Source: Bacteroidales bacterium
GTDB taxonomy: Bacteria > Bacteroidota > Bacteroidia > Bacteroidales > UBA932
Direction of reading: 5' to 3'
DNA length: 59,569 nucleotides
NCBI GenBank assembly: GCA_017627955.1
Contig: JAGAFU010000057.1
Coordinates: 1 to 59,569, forward strand
Shown here: in pieces, positions 10,201 to 18,047 of the stretch
How positions within the stretch are numbered: the stretch's first letter is position 1
Layout: each line of letters opens with the position of its first letter
The notes under the pieces: generated by a model
Databases searched by the model: none
The model's input: only the letters and a program-made list of their open reading frames with translations
Told to the model about the DNA's origin: nothing
Program-made: the position numbers and the translations under genes

Positions 10201-11830
10201 CAGAGGGCAACTTGACGGCAAATTGCGTGTCAGCGGACCGACCGACAAGCTCTCGTTCTCTGGGGAAGGCACAAGGTTCAAAGATGTCATGATGAGAGTG
10301 GCCTACACGAATGTGCCGTACTACGCCAACGGTCCTTTCACTTTGGACGACAAGGGCCTTCACCTCGACGGAGTAGCCGTCAGCGACCGTTTCGACGGGA
10401 CCGGCACAATGTCGGGAGGAATCCTCTTCGACCATCTCAAGAACATAAGGATGGACATGGGGATCAACATGACCCGAATGGAGGCCATGAACCTTGACAG
10501 CGGTTCCGGCCAGCCTGTCTATGGTAACCTCTTCGCGACGGGTAACATAGGGATAAGGGGACCTTTCAACGCGGTCAGGCTCGACGTGGAGGCCAGGACG
10601 GACAAGAACGGCTCCATCCACATCCCGATCGACAACTCCTCCTCCGACGCCAACACCAACCTGCTCACTTTCAAGGAGCCTTACAAGGAAGTCTACATCG
10701 ATCCCTATGAGGAGATGATGAACACTCTCGAGAAGGCCAAGAGGCAAGGCAGCGATTTCGGAATACGGCTCAAGGTGGAGGCGAATCAAAGGACAGAGGC
10801 TTTCGTGGAGATCGACAGAGTGTCCGGTAACGCCCTGAGCGGCAGGGGCCAGGGAAACCTTGACATCCAAGTGCATCCCGGCAACGGGCTGTTCACGATC
10901 AACGGTGACTACACCCTGGCCTCGGGCAATTTCCACTTCAACGCTATGAACATAGCCAAGAAAGACTTCACCCTTTCCCAAGGCAGTTCCATCAGGTTCA
11001 ATGGAGATGTCATGGAGAGTGATCTTAATATCAATGGAAAGTACACGACGAAGGCCTCAGTGGCGACCTTGATTTCCGACACGACCTCCGTCTCCACCAG
11101 AAAGACGGTCAACTGCGGGATCGGCATATCAGGCAAGCTAATGGAGCCACAATTGACTTTCTCCATCGATGTTCCCGACATAGACCCTATGACCAAGTCG
11201 AGGGTAGAAAGCGCCCTCAACACTGAGGACAAAGTTCAAAGGCAGTTCATATCGCTGCTCATCTCCGGAAGCTTCCTGCCCGAAGAGCAGTCAGGCATCG
11301 TCAACAACACCAACACCATTTACACGAACCTGGCCGAGATCATGGCGGGCCAGCTCAACAGCATCCTACAGAAACTGGACATTCCTTTGGACTTCGGCCT
11401 CAACTACCAGTCCAACTATGCCGGGAACAACATTTTCGACGTGGCTGTCAGTACGCAGCTGTTCAACAGCCGAGTGATAGTCAACGGCAACGTGGGGAAC
11501 AGGGAATATGGGAACACGTCCTCCGGGGAGGTGGTCGGTGACCTGGACATCGAGGTCAAGCTTGACAAGCCCGGACAGGTCAGGCTCAAACTGTTCTCCC
11601 ATTCTTCAGACGATTATAACTCGTTCATGTTCATGGACAATTCACAAAGGAACGGAGTCGGTGTTTCCTATCAGAAGGAGTTCAACAACATTCCGGAACT
11701 GTTAAGAAGCATATTCACAAGCAAGAAGCGGCGCCTGGAGAGAGCCAACGCTCCAGTCCTTCCGAAAGAATACAACCAGGTGCTAATCCTTGATGACATG
11801 GACGGGACCGAGAAGCCCAGAAGGAAGTAA
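7286..11830 (+). CDS. TamB-like translocation/assembly module protein (DUF490)
   Basis: A very large (1514-residue) envelope protein with one N-terminal membrane anchor (about residues 8-30) and a long periplasmic body of repeated beta-strand segments, ending in a TamB (DUF490) domain over roughly the last 400 residues. Proteins of this AsmA/TamB class are thought to bridge inner and outer membranes and move lipids or help outer-membrane protein insertion. No tamA partner lies alongside. The GTG start is chosen because the anchor begins immediately after it and the -7 promoter element ends 6 nt upstream. The 3' end overlaps the convergent GH106 gene by 48 bp. Family membership is firm; the exact role in Bacteroidota is inferred. 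Confidence 0.88.
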   Translation: MRKALKILRGIIVTTAVLLFAAWVLIQMPGVQTFVAKRVTEALEDKFNGKIEFSKIHLKPFNAIVLKDVKLLDADPPVTPSGESLDVLAGAKSITATFSIKGLFSKEGLHLGRVTVSEGSFTLAMDERGSNIARMFNTSPKEKEKKEMGRVFDAGKVEIDDFRFRLVNLKRQFSDKEGSIDWSDLDVLVHELEASDLDLSRGFMKGNLENLSATEKSGYHINSLSGETTVGGGSAVVENLKLKDSWSDIRMDEFILGYGDIQAFNDFMDKVRLRGDIRNSVVDFKSLGYFASALKPMTARFNIKKADVDGTVSDLAIDRIDFLETGSGASGRAEGRLTGLSDIDATVFDFHVEDILFTSEGLGKFITCFAPKTRLALGKFAPGEHVRFDGTVRGTLNNLAVKGDASTRSSGSLRADLKMKDLIKMSGSRDFSGHFQANALNIGRIAGISKVGEVTMRGAADAVIGKGGVNLKIDSLLIDKLHVLDYDYTNIKAAGTYSDEAFDGRLICNDPNLNLLFQGIFTLSDKTSNGLYKFYADLGYADLQALGLDKRGVSKASGRVNANYMTISGGDIIGDLDILDINLENALGKYDIGDIRIASQSGGGMHKINLSSSFADASYSGTKPVKGIVKDLRELMLARELPAICKDTTKTWRSDRYDVRLDAHDTRDILAFAMPGLYIADSTRIRLAVNGDGDVKATVKSSRIAMRKNYLRNLDLTLDNRGESVNGQLRGSELIVGGLVFKNNLLTLLANDNKVGLGYSYDNQEALAYKGNVFMSGVLDRGDSGELLLDGKTLPSSVWFNAQEWKISPSVFKLAGKDISLDNFMAASGGQSIKVDGGFSSSHPDTLTVDMVKFDIGLANKLAGMDLGVSGLATGHAMVTSPWKDNAGLALALVCDSVQMGRRPVGDLALNCGMTENGLFKIKAANNLDGQKTMDISGGYDTKGKTLDILAELEGMDAGYIAPFLESVFSDVRGQLDGKLRVSGPTDKLSFSGEGTRFKDVMMRVAYTNVPYYANGPFTLDDKGLHLDGVAVSDRFDGTGTMSGGILFDHLKNIRMDMGINMTRMEAMNLDSGSGQPVYGNLFATGNIGIRGPFNAVRLDVEARTDKNGSIHIPIDNSSSDANTNLLTFKEPYKEVYIDPYEEMMNTLEKAKRQGSDFGIRLKVEANQRTEAFVEIDRVSGNALSGRGQGNLDIQVHPGNGLFTINGDYTLASGNFHFNAMNIAKKDFTLSQGSSIRFNGDVMESDLNINGKYTTKASVATLISDTTSVSTRKTVNCGIGISGKLMEPQLTFSIDVPDIDPMTKSRVESALNTEDKVQRQFISLLISGSFLPEEQSGIVNNTNTIYTNLAEIMAGQLNSILQKLDIPLDFGLNYQSNYAGNNIFDVAVSTQLFNSRVIVNGNVGNREYGNTSSGEVVGDLDIEVKLDKPGQVRLKLFSHSSDDYNSFMFMDNSQRNGVGVSYQKEFNNIPELLRSIFTSKKRRLERANAPVLPKEYNQVLILDDMDGTEKPRRK

Positions 11831-14800
11831 GGGATCCTCCGCTTTGTAGAAGCGCCGTATCGCGGTGACAGGATGCTTCTCCCCCGGCTTAACATCACCG
11901 ATCATACGGTTGCGCCACAGGTTCGTCACCTTTATCTCCAATGTGTTCTTACCCATCTTAAGGAATGGCCGGATATCCTCAGTCCTGAAAGGAGATTTCC
12001 AGAGAACTCCAGCCGGCTTTCCATTGACAAGAACCTCAGCGATATTCTTCACAGACCCGAGATCCAGGAATATGCCCGAGTCGCCAGAGAGGTCCTCAAT
12101 AGAGAATGTCGTCCTGTAAACAGCTGTACCTGAATAGTATTTCGCGATCGGGTCGGCGCATTCAGTCCATGAGCGCAAAGACGTGAACACTTCTTCCGCC
12201 TTCCCGCCTCCCTTTTGGTTGAAGCTGACCGTCCATGGGCCGTTGATTTCAAAAGAGTCCGATCCTTCGCTTCGCCTAGATCCTTCGCTTCGCTCAGGAA
12301 GAGAGGAGAGAGAAATGTCTGAGAAGACAATGAAGAACGCGTCAGTTGAGAGCATCGGGATCTGGACGACTGTCATTCCGTCTTCCTCATGAGAGTCCAG
12401 GGAGAGGATTTTCCCATTCTCCGGATTGAACAAGAAAGCGTGAGGGCCGCCATTCCTGAAACGCATTTTGGCGAGAGCGTCTTTACCCGAGAAGTTCCGG
12501 ACCCAGTAAATCCGCGTCCCATCTTCCATCGAGCGATGGACATAGCGGAATTCTTCCGGAGAGGCAAGAGTCCCGTCAAACTCGGCAAGACAGTCTGGCA
12601 CAATGCCTTCCAGGGCTTCATCAAGTGTGTCAAAGACATTCTTTCTCCCACTTCCCCAGATATTCCTCACAAGCTCCTTGAAAACCTTGTGGTCAGCCAT
12701 CAGGCCTGAGGGACGCTCCGGCCTGGCCCCGCAAATCCGGATTCCGGCATCCGCGAATTCCTTGATCCTATGTAACGTCTCCAGCGACATCTCTTCGCTA
12801 TTGCCATCTATCCACAACACCCGGTAACTCGTTCCTCCGGCGCTGTTCATCACCGGCTCATCGCTGGCCGGAGAAACATAGGAGCGAAGTACGGTGGGAT
12901 TCGCGAAGTCGTACTCGAAGCCCGCCGGGACCTTAGGCAGGGAGGCAAACGAGTCTCCGCCGTACAGAGAGGTCACATTGCTGTCCTCTCCATAATAAAG
13001 CAGGATGTCAGCGACCGGTTTCCCTTGCCTCAACATGGCGCTCGACCTCCCAAGGTAATCCATCAGCACCCAGGCATATTCCCCCCAAGTCTCATTTCTG
13101 TGCAGCCACTGTCCATAACGGAACAACTGCAGGCCAGGGAGATAGGCGTCATTAGGCTGAGAGGCGCTCTCATGGATGATGAAACGGTTGACTCCCGAGG
13201 CCATAGCGACATCCGCCACATATTTCATGTTCTCGGGGCAATACGTGTACGCCCTTCCCCCGTCACCATTGACAGAGAAAGTCTCAGAGGCTACTACGCC
13301 GGCGCCCGTGACATGGGCAGCGGAAGCCGATTCCCTGATGTCAGCGATCGAGGAGGGAATACTGGAGCCTGTCGGAGTGTTCTCCATCCATATAGCCGCC
13401 ATAGGGAAAGTGGCGGATAATTTGGGATCCATCCCATCTCCGGTGTAGGCGCGCCCTCCCTCGTGCGTCTCGCAGTAATACCCCGCCAAACCATATTCCT
13501 CAACTAAATCATTAATTCTGGCGTAATTCTCCGTGAAAAGTTCCCCCAATGTCTTTCTCCAGTCCCATAAGAAACCCTCGGTTTGGGCCGGGCTTTGGAT
13601 AACCTCACCGGTCAGGGCAGGAAGCCATGGCAGAAGGTCATATCCCCTTCGCCCTAGAAACTCATCCCGCAGGGAGGCTGTCCAAGTGAAAGATCCGGCC
13701 TCATAGCTGTCTGTCAACAGATAGCGTATCCCGCAGCCGCCGAGCAGTCCTCCGGCAGCCTCTTTGTAAAGATCAAGATAATGGTGGAAATAGTCCATCC
13801 AGGCGTCCTTGTCGAGTTTGTCGACCTCGAGGCCGGTAGCCTCAGGCGAGGCGGGATGATTGACCTTGCCTGTGATCGACCAACCGAACCGGTAGATTCT
13901 CCAGCGCCCACCGGGAAGCGTACATGACAAATGCCCGTCGGAGGTCATCTTCCCTGTAAGGTCGATTATTCCGGAAGCTTTGACGACATCGCTCCCAGCT
14001 CGGAGCCCTTTCCTTGAAGGAATATGGAACCTATTGAAATCAAACGTGTTGCTAAAACCTCCAACCTCCTCCGAATGATGTACCTTACGGGAAGTGTAGA
14101 GTTCCAGGGACTCGAGTCCCACTCCCCTGACACGGAAATATCTAGCCCTCACAGGCGTGATGTCCTCGGTCATGTAGGGAATCCTTGAAGGAAGGATCTT
14201 GTGGATCTCCTTCCATGTTTTTCCGTCATCGCTGCACTCCAGGATACCTTTTGGAGCCACGGTCCCCTGCCTCGGCCGCCCGGCCATAGCGGTGGATTTG
14301 AGAGTGAACGCCCTGATGGTGAAGCGCCTGCGAAGCCCGACGGTGATGACGCTGTCTGTAGCCTCTACCCGGGCTCCCATCTCTTCCATCGAACGGTCCG
14401 AGCGCGGACGCTTCAAGGCTACCACGTAGAGATCCTCCCCATAAGGCTCGACCTCTATCCTGTCGTTCCCCTGAAAAAAATCCTGATATGGGCCCGTGAC
14501 CTTATAAAGATCAGGCAACTTGATGTCGACTTGCCCGCCGCTGACGTCTACCGACCTCCACTCGAGCTTTTTCACGGCATCCTTGGGCTCTACCCAGATG
14601 CCGCCGGTAGAGCTCCAACCCGGAGCGCTAGCGATGGTGACATCCATTCCATAAGAGTCAGCAAGGGATATAGCGTACCTGAAAGCTTCCTTCCATTCCG
14701 GAGAGAGATAAGGCAGCTTGACCTTGGCCGCCCTTGGCATGTTTATCCCCCCGACATCAAACTGGTGGAAGCCGCCGATACCCGACCTCCTCATCCATTC

Positions 14801-14974
14801 CAAGTCTTTACTGATTCCTTCCTTCGAGATGTTGCCATCCATCCAATGCCACCAAACCTGTGGCTTGGCATAGTCCGGAACGGAAGAGAAAACGCTGGCA
14901 AGACTGTCCTGACCTTGGCTGGAGGCAGGAGCGACGGCCAGCATGGCAGCGACTATCGCCGGAAGGATACTCAT
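11783..14974 (-). CDS. GH106-type glycoside hydrolase (putative alpha-L-rhamnosidase)
   Basis: A 1063-residue exported protein with an N-terminal signal peptide ending in a small-residue stretch near residue 20. The segment PQVWWHWMDGNISKEGI followed by GIGGFHQFD is the hallmark start of the GH106 alpha-L-rhamnosidase domain; the C-terminus holds a galactose-binding-like module ending in the family-typical LGPV. Expected role: release of L-rhamnose from plant pectin (rhamnogalacturonan) or bacterial glycans. Two near-identical copies of a GAGCGAAGCGAAGGATC-type repeat at about 12258-12301 are read in frame, adding a Ser/Arg/Glu-rich linker just before the C-terminal module. The start abuts the stop of the upstream minus-strand gene. 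No SusC/SusD pair is nearby. Substrate is inferred from family only. Confidence 0.85.
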   Translation of the reverse strand: MSILPAIVAAMLAVAPASSQGQDSLASVFSSVPDYAKPQVWWHWMDGNISKEGISKDLEWMRRSGIGGFHQFDVGGINMPRAAKVKLPYLSPEWKEAFRYAISLADSYGMDVTIASAPGWSSTGGIWVEPKDAVKKLEWRSVDVSGGQVDIKLPDLYKVTGPYQDFFQGNDRIEVEPYGEDLYVVALKRPRSDRSMEEMGARVEATDSVITVGLRRRFTIRAFTLKSTAMAGRPRQGTVAPKGILECSDDGKTWKEIHKILPSRIPYMTEDITPVRARYFRVRGVGLESLELYTSRKVHHSEEVGGFSNTFDFNRFHIPSRKGLRAGSDVVKASGIIDLTGKMTSDGHLSCTLPGGRWRIYRFGWSITGKVNHPASPEATGLEVDKLDKDAWMDYFHHYLDLYKEAAGGLLGGCGIRYLLTDSYEAGSFTWTASLRDEFLGRRGYDLLPWLPALTGEVIQSPAQTEGFLWDWRKTLGELFTENYARINDLVEEYGLAGYYCETHEGGRAYTGDGMDPKLSATFPMAAIWMENTPTGSSIPSSIADIRESASAAHVTGAGVVASETFSVNGDGGRAYTYCPENMKYVADVAMASGVNRFIIHESASQPNDAYLPGLQLFRYGQWLHRNETWGEYAWVLMDYLGRSSAMLRQGKPVADILLYYGEDSNVTSLYGGDSFASLPKVPAGFEYDFANPTVLRSYVSPASDEPVMNSAGGTSYRVLWIDGNSEEMSLETLHRIKEFADAGIRICGARPERPSGLMADHKVFKELVRNIWGSGRKNVFDTLDEALEGIVPDCLAEFDGTLASPEEFRYVHRSMEDGTRIYWVRNFSGKDALAKMRFRNGGPHAFLFNPENGKILSLDSHEEDGMTVVQIPMLSTDAFFIVFSDISLSSLPERSEGSRRSEGSDSFEINGPWTVSFNQKGGGKAEEVFTSLRSWTECADPIAKYYSGTAVYRTTFSIEDLSGDSGIFLDLGSVKNIAEVLVNGKPAGVLWKSPFRTEDIRPFLKMGKNTLEIKVTNLWRNRMIGDVKPGEKHPVTAIRRFYKAEDPLLPSGLLGPVHVIKD
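12258..12301. repeat. In-frame palindromic repeat inside the GH106 gene
   Basis: Two tandem copies of GATCCTTCGCTTCGC separated by CTA, the second running on into TCAGGA. The same sequence family occurs between the Tat metallo-hydrolase and rhaA (27553-27581) and, more degenerate, in the dsbD-like gene (20099-20123). Here it is translated, on the minus strand, as Pro-Glu-Arg-Ser-Glu-Gly-Ser-Arg-Arg-Ser-Glu-Gly-Ser. Confidence 0.75.
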
Positions 14975-15745
14975 CTAACGGCAAGCCTTGACAAAGGCCT
15001 TGAAAAGGGCCAGCCAGTTGTCGTCCGCCCTGACGAGCTGCTCAGGATGGAACTGGACAGCGAGGATCCACTGGCCTTTGATGGCGCTCTGGTAAGCCTC
15101 AACAACCCCATCCGGAGAATACGCGATCACCTTGATCATGTCGGAAGGGGTCTTCACGGCCTGGTGGTGGGAGGTGTTGACCATAAGAGAGGTCTCCCCC
15201 ATGATCTTATTCAGCAAAGACCCTTCCTCGACAGTGATGGAATGAGTCGGGAACCTTGAGTCGGTTTTCTGCCTGTGGGCGATCCCGCTTGGCTTTTGGG
15301 TGGGAAGGTCCTGATAAAGGGAACCGCCCAGCACGACATTCAGGATCTGCTCGCCACGGCATATCGCCAGGATCGGAACCCCTTTGCTCAAAGCCGCTTC
15401 AGCGTAGTAAATGTCCATGGTGTCCCTGTGGGCGTCAATCTCGACCGTGGCGTTAAGAATGGACTCACCGTAATGGGCGGGATCGAGGTCGGCGCCTCCG
15501 GTGAGCATCACCCCATCAAGCCTTCCGACGATTTCCTCGGCCTCGGCGGGATTGTTGACCTGCGGCAATATGAAAGGAATGCCGCCGGAGCGGATAATCG
15601 CATCCGTGTAGGCTCTTCCGATTGTCGACACCATACTGCCGTTATACCCGGGCGCTACACCGATTAGGGGTTTCTTCCTCGCTTCGGCAAAGACCGACGA
15701 GCTTATGGTCAAAATAACGAGAAAGACGAGTTTAAGGGTTCTCAT
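14975..15745 (-). CDS. Exported class-I glutamine amidotransferase-like peptidase (C26 family)
   Basis: A 256-residue protein of the gamma-glutamyl-gamma-aminobutyrate hydrolase (PuuD/peptidase C26) type. It has a signal peptide (about 1-20), the LTGGADLDP segment, a nucleophile elbow AICRGEQ with the catalytic Cys, and the C-terminal FHPEQ motif supplying the His-Glu of the triad. Most cytoplasmic PuuD proteins lack a signal peptide, so this version probably hydrolyses gamma-glutamyl bonds outside the cytoplasm, for example in peptide or peptidoglycan fragments; that is inference. It is directly followed (0 bp) by the GH106 gene on the same strand, so the two form an operon. A weak TAAATTCT box ends 7 nt before the ATG. 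Confidence 0.82.
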   Translation of the reverse strand: MRTLKLVFLVILTISSSVFAEARKKPLIGVAPGYNGSMVSTIGRAYTDAIIRSGGIPFILPQVNNPAEAEEIVGRLDGVMLTGGADLDPAHYGESILNATVEIDAHRDTMDIYYAEAALSKGVPILAICRGEQILNVVLGGSLYQDLPTQKPSGIAHRQKTDSRFPTHSITVEEGSLLNKIMGETSLMVNTSHHQAVKTPSDMIKVIAYSPDGVVEAYQSAIKGQWILAVQFHPEQLVRADDNWLALFKAFVKACR

Positions 15746-15821
15746 ATCTGACAGAATTTAATCTTCTTGTTGCTATTTGGACAATTATAGTGTCTTTTAG
15801 TCGAAAGATCACATTCGCCGT

Positions 15822-15852
15822 TTTGTATGGCAAAGAAAATGCTCTATATTCG
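15822..15852 (+). promoter_or_regulatory. Promoter of a candidate small RNA
   Basis: TTTG at 15822-15825, a 19-nt spacer and TATATTCG at 15845-15852 (one mismatch from TAnnTTTG; the same TTCG variant precedes ffh, recF, recG and cobW here). It points to the plus strand, where no protein gene follows before 17194, and predicts a start at about 15859. Confidence 0.5.
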
Positions 15853-15858
15853 CAGCGG

Positions 15859-15940
15859 ATAGAAGATCTTACGTTTTATTCATAAATTAGGTTTGTATTA
15901 AGTGGGAAAGGCCATCGCCGTGAGGTGAAGGCCTTTTTTT
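15859..15940 (+). ncRNA. Candidate small RNA (unrecognised)
   Basis: An 82-nt segment bounded by a good plus-strand promoter and a strong plus-strand terminator, lying between two minus-strand genes. It has an AU-rich 5' half and a 3' terminator hairpin. The only reading frame is a GTG-started 8-codon stretch (15903-15929) that overlaps the hairpin, which is unlikely to be a gene. I recognise no known RNA family. The alternative is a terminator serving the minus-strand cobW gene, but the T tract lies on the plus strand. Confidence 0.45.
15907..15940 (+). terminator. Strong intrinsic terminator (plus strand)
   Basis: AAAGGCC (15907-15913) pairs with GGCCTTT (15930-15936), with an inner TCGCC/GGTGA helix and a GTGA loop, followed by an uninterrupted T7. 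It may also act weakly on the minus-strand cobW transcript, where only TTTCCC follows the stem. Confidence 0.75.
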
Positions 15941-15946
15941 CCATAT

Positions 15947-17101
15947 TTACTCAGCCAGGCATGAATCCATCAGCTCATCAATGAGGCGTGTGTCAAGATC
16001 ACGCCCGATGAAGACGATCTTCTCCATCCTGTCGCCGTACTTCGGATCCCAGTCCCGGCGAAGGTTCTTGTCCCTGCGCATCATCTCCGCGAGCTGGTCA
16101 TCAGGCATGGTCGCGAACCACAGACCGGCTTCCTTGATGGACTTCTGGGAACCTGACTGCTCAAAAAGGTAGCATTTGTCCGGCTCGTCGGCGAAATAAC
16201 AAAGCCCCTTGGCCCTGATGATGTTGGAAGGCCATTTCTTGGAGACAATGTAGTCCAGCATGTTGATATCCATGGCTGGTCTCCTGTAATACACATAAGT
16301 GCTGATGTTATATTCAAGCGCCTCTCCGGACTCCTCATTATGAAGCTCCTCGTCCTCATCGCCTTCTATGGCGGCAATCCACGCCGCTGATGTGGCCACC
16401 TTGTCAAAGTCGAACAGGCCGGTATTCAGGATAAGGTCAAGATCAATCTCTCCGTAGTCGCACTCGTGGATGACAGCCTGCGGGTTAAGGGCCTTCACGA
16501 TTCCCTTGAGTTCACCGAGCTCTTCCGGAGAAACCTCCGAGGCCTTGTTGAGAAGCACTATATTGCAAAACTCAATTTGCTGGATAACAAGTGATTCCAA
16601 ATCATCTTCCTCAATGTCAGGTCTTTTCAGAGCCTTTCCGGACGCGAACTCGTCTTTCATCCTGAGGGCGTCGACCACCGTGACGATGGCGTCGAGCTTC
16701 GGGGTCGCGGCCCGATTGTATTCCGGAAGCAGCCGCGGGATCGAGCAGATAGTCTGGGCGATAGGCGCTGGCTCGCAGATGCCGCTGGCCTCGATAACGA
16801 TGTAGTCGAATTTCCTCATGCGGCAGAGCTCGTCGATCTGGTTCACGAGGTCCATCTTCAATGTGCAGCAGATGCACCCGTTCTGCAAAGGCACGAGACT
16901 GTCGTCCGTCTGCCCCACGACGCCACCCTTCTGGATAAGGTCGGCATCTATGTTGACCTCGCCTATGTCATTGACAATCACGGCGAACTTAATTCCTTTC
17001 TTATTGGCCAGAATCCTGTTGACCAGAGTAGTCTTGCCGCTCCCGAGGTATCCTGTCAGGAGGAGCACCGGTATTTCCCTGTTTTCTACTGTTATCGTCA
17101 T
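15947..17101 (-). CDS. CobW/ZNG1-family G3E GTPase (metallochaperone)
   Basis: A 384-residue COG0523-type GTPase. The G3E features are clear: Walker A GYLGSGKT at 17-24, the NDIGEVNIDADL switch segment, the metal-binding GCICC motif with Cys76, Cys78 and Cys79, an NKAS guanine-specificity motif, and a C-terminal CobW_C domain. Such proteins hydrolyse GTP while delivering metal ions, commonly zinc, to client enzymes. An acidic linker with one His (about residues 250-265) separates the domains; there is no long His-rich loop. No cobalamin, nitrile hydratase or zinc uptake genes are near, so the metal and client are unknown. A TAAATTCG box (minus strand, 17124-17117) lies 15 nt before the ATG. 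Confidence 0.85.
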   Translation of the reverse strand: MTITVENREIPVLLLTGYLGSGKTTLVNRILANKKGIKFAVIVNDIGEVNIDADLIQKGGVVGQTDDSLVPLQNGCICCTLKMDLVNQIDELCRMRKFDYIVIEASGICEPAPIAQTICSIPRLLPEYNRAATPKLDAIVTVVDALRMKDEFASGKALKRPDIEEDDLESLVIQQIEFCNIVLLNKASEVSPEELGELKGIVKALNPQAVIHECDYGEIDLDLILNTGLFDFDKVATSAAWIAAIEGDEDEELHNEESGEALEYNISTYVYYRRPAMDINMLDYIVSKKWPSNIIRAKGLCYFADEPDKCYLFEQSGSQKSIKEAGLWFATMPDDQLAEMMRRDKNLRRDWDPKYGDRMEKIVFIGRDLDTRLIDELMDSCLAE

Positions 17102-17129
17102 TTTTTTTCGTTTACGCGAATTTAGCTAT

Positions 17130-17161
17130 TTTGCGCGAATAAAGATTATTTGCTAAATTTG
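17130..17161 (+). promoter_or_regulatory. Promoter of the zapA operon
   Basis: TTTG at 17130-17133, a 20-nt spacer and a perfect TAAATTTG at 17154-17161; predicted start about 17168, 26 nt before the ATG at 17194. It is back to back with the likely cobW promoter. Confidence 0.6.
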
Positions 17162-17193
17162 CATTCGGCGGGAAATGACCGGCCGGATGAGAA

Positions 17194-17463
17194 ATGCTTG
17201 AAAATTTAAGAAAAGAAATAGAAAAGCTGATCTCCCTCTACGAGGCGGAGAAGGCGGAGCGTGTAAGGCTCCAGTCTCTTCTCGAAGAGTGCAAGGCCGA
17301 GAATGAATCCTGCCGGAAGCAGATCGGTGATCTGGAGCAACAGGTTAACAACTTGCAGCTTTCTGAAGCTTTTGGCGCCGCTGGCGACAGGGATGCGGCC
17401 AAGGAAAAGATCGAGAGGCTTATCAAGGAGATCGACAAATGCATCGCCTTGCTTGAGAATTGA
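17194..17463 (+). CDS. Small coiled-coil protein upstream of ZapA
   Basis: An 89-residue, highly charged protein that is helical almost throughout. Heptad-like Leu/Ile spacing over residues 1-60 (KEIEKLISLYEAEKAERVRL onward) predicts a coiled coil, followed by a Gly/Ala turn and a second helix. It has no signal peptide, membrane segment or catalytic motif. It is first in a two-gene operon with zapA (2-bp gap) under a good promoter. Position and shape suggest a cell-division partner, loosely comparable to ZapB, but I see no sequence signature proving that. Function unassigned. Confidence 0.8.
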   Translation: MLENLRKEIEKLISLYEAEKAERVRLQSLLEECKAENESCRKQIGDLEQQVNNLQLSEAFGAAGDRDAAKEKIERLIKEIDKCIALLEN

Positions 17464-17465
17464 GA

Positions 17466-17762
17466 ATGGGACAGAGCATAAAGATAAAAATCGCGGGCAA
17501 TGAATACCCTCTTGTAGCTTCCTCTCCCGAGATGGAGAGGCTGATGAGGCTTGCCGCGGAGGCGATCAACCAGAAGTTGAGCGCCTATGACGCCAAGTTC
17601 CCCAACAAATCCCTCTCTGACAAGCTTGCCTTCGTGGCCCTGAATGAGGCGGTCAGCCGTCTGACCTACCAGAAGAGACTCTCCGACGTGGGAGACGAGG
17701 CCGGAAAGCTTCAGGAAGATGTTGAGTCATACCTTAAGAATATTGAAAAAGACGGCCGTTAG
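17466..17762 (+). CDS. zapA: Cell division protein ZapA
   Basis: Small (98-residue) FtsZ-ring-associated protein. The N-terminal beta segment (KIKIAGNEYPL) and the following long helix with LAFVALNEAV match the ZapA family, which crosslinks FtsZ protofilaments at midcell. ATG 17466 is preferred over an in-frame TTG at 17460 because it starts 2 bp after the upstream stop and gives the normal ZapA N-terminus. The TAG stop (17760-17762) lies inside the closing helix of the 6S-like RNA that follows. Confidence 0.87.
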   Translation: MGQSIKIKIAGNEYPLVASSPEMERLMRLAAEAINQKLSAYDAKFPNKSLSDKLAFVALNEAVSRLTYQKRLSDVGDEAGKLQEDVESYLKNIEKDGR

Positions 17763-17940
17763 TCCCACGTGCTTAAATCAACAAGTTCCACGGAACCGAG
17801 AACACTCAGGACGGCAAGGGCAGGCCAAGGTTACCATACGGGATTGTACGTCGATGGCGTACGACGGTGGATTTCCGAACCGGACCGGATCTCAAATCTT
17901 ATTTATTAAGATTTTAGACAAGTGACTAACGGCTTTTTTT
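17755..17940 (+). ncRNA. ssrS: 6S-like regulatory RNA (Bacteroidota type)
   Basis: The zapA-rny spacer has no open frame but can fold end to end: GCCGTTAGTC (17755-17764) pairs perfectly with GACTAACGGC (17924-17933), which is followed by T7. Inside are an apical GTACG/CGTAC hairpin (17846-17862) and an AAATCTTA/TAAGATTT hairpin (17894-17914). Size (about 180 nt), long imperfect hairpin and position downstream of zapA match 6S RNA, which binds the housekeeping RNA polymerase holoenzyme; Bacteroidota members are grouped in Rfam as 6S-Flavo. I rely on structure and synteny, not a covariance search. The 5' arm begins within the last codons of zapA. Confidence 0.68.
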
Positions 17941-17949
17941 AATATCCGG

Positions 17950-17986
17950 ACGACCGACTGGTTCTAAAGACCGGCGGTCGTTTTTT
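17950..17986 (+). terminator. Intrinsic terminator after the 6S-like RNA
   Basis: ACGACCG (17950-17956) pairs with CGGTCGT (17975-17981), and the inner CTGGT pairs with ACCGG; a T6 run ends at 17986. It insulates rny from the zapA-6S unit. Confidence 0.8.
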
Positions 17987-18047
17987 GCGTCCTCCGGGAA
18001 AGTTGGTTGAGTTTTTAATATATTTAGTATAATACAATTACCAAGTC

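Noticed and set aside
9893-10981. Antisense frame of 362 codons within the TamB-like gene
   Set aside because: Same cause as above; the sense strand has a continuous 1514-residue family match.
17763-18047. Small protein gene between zapA and rny
   Set aside because: Frames are short and broken by stops; the segment is better explained by a structured RNA and a terminator.
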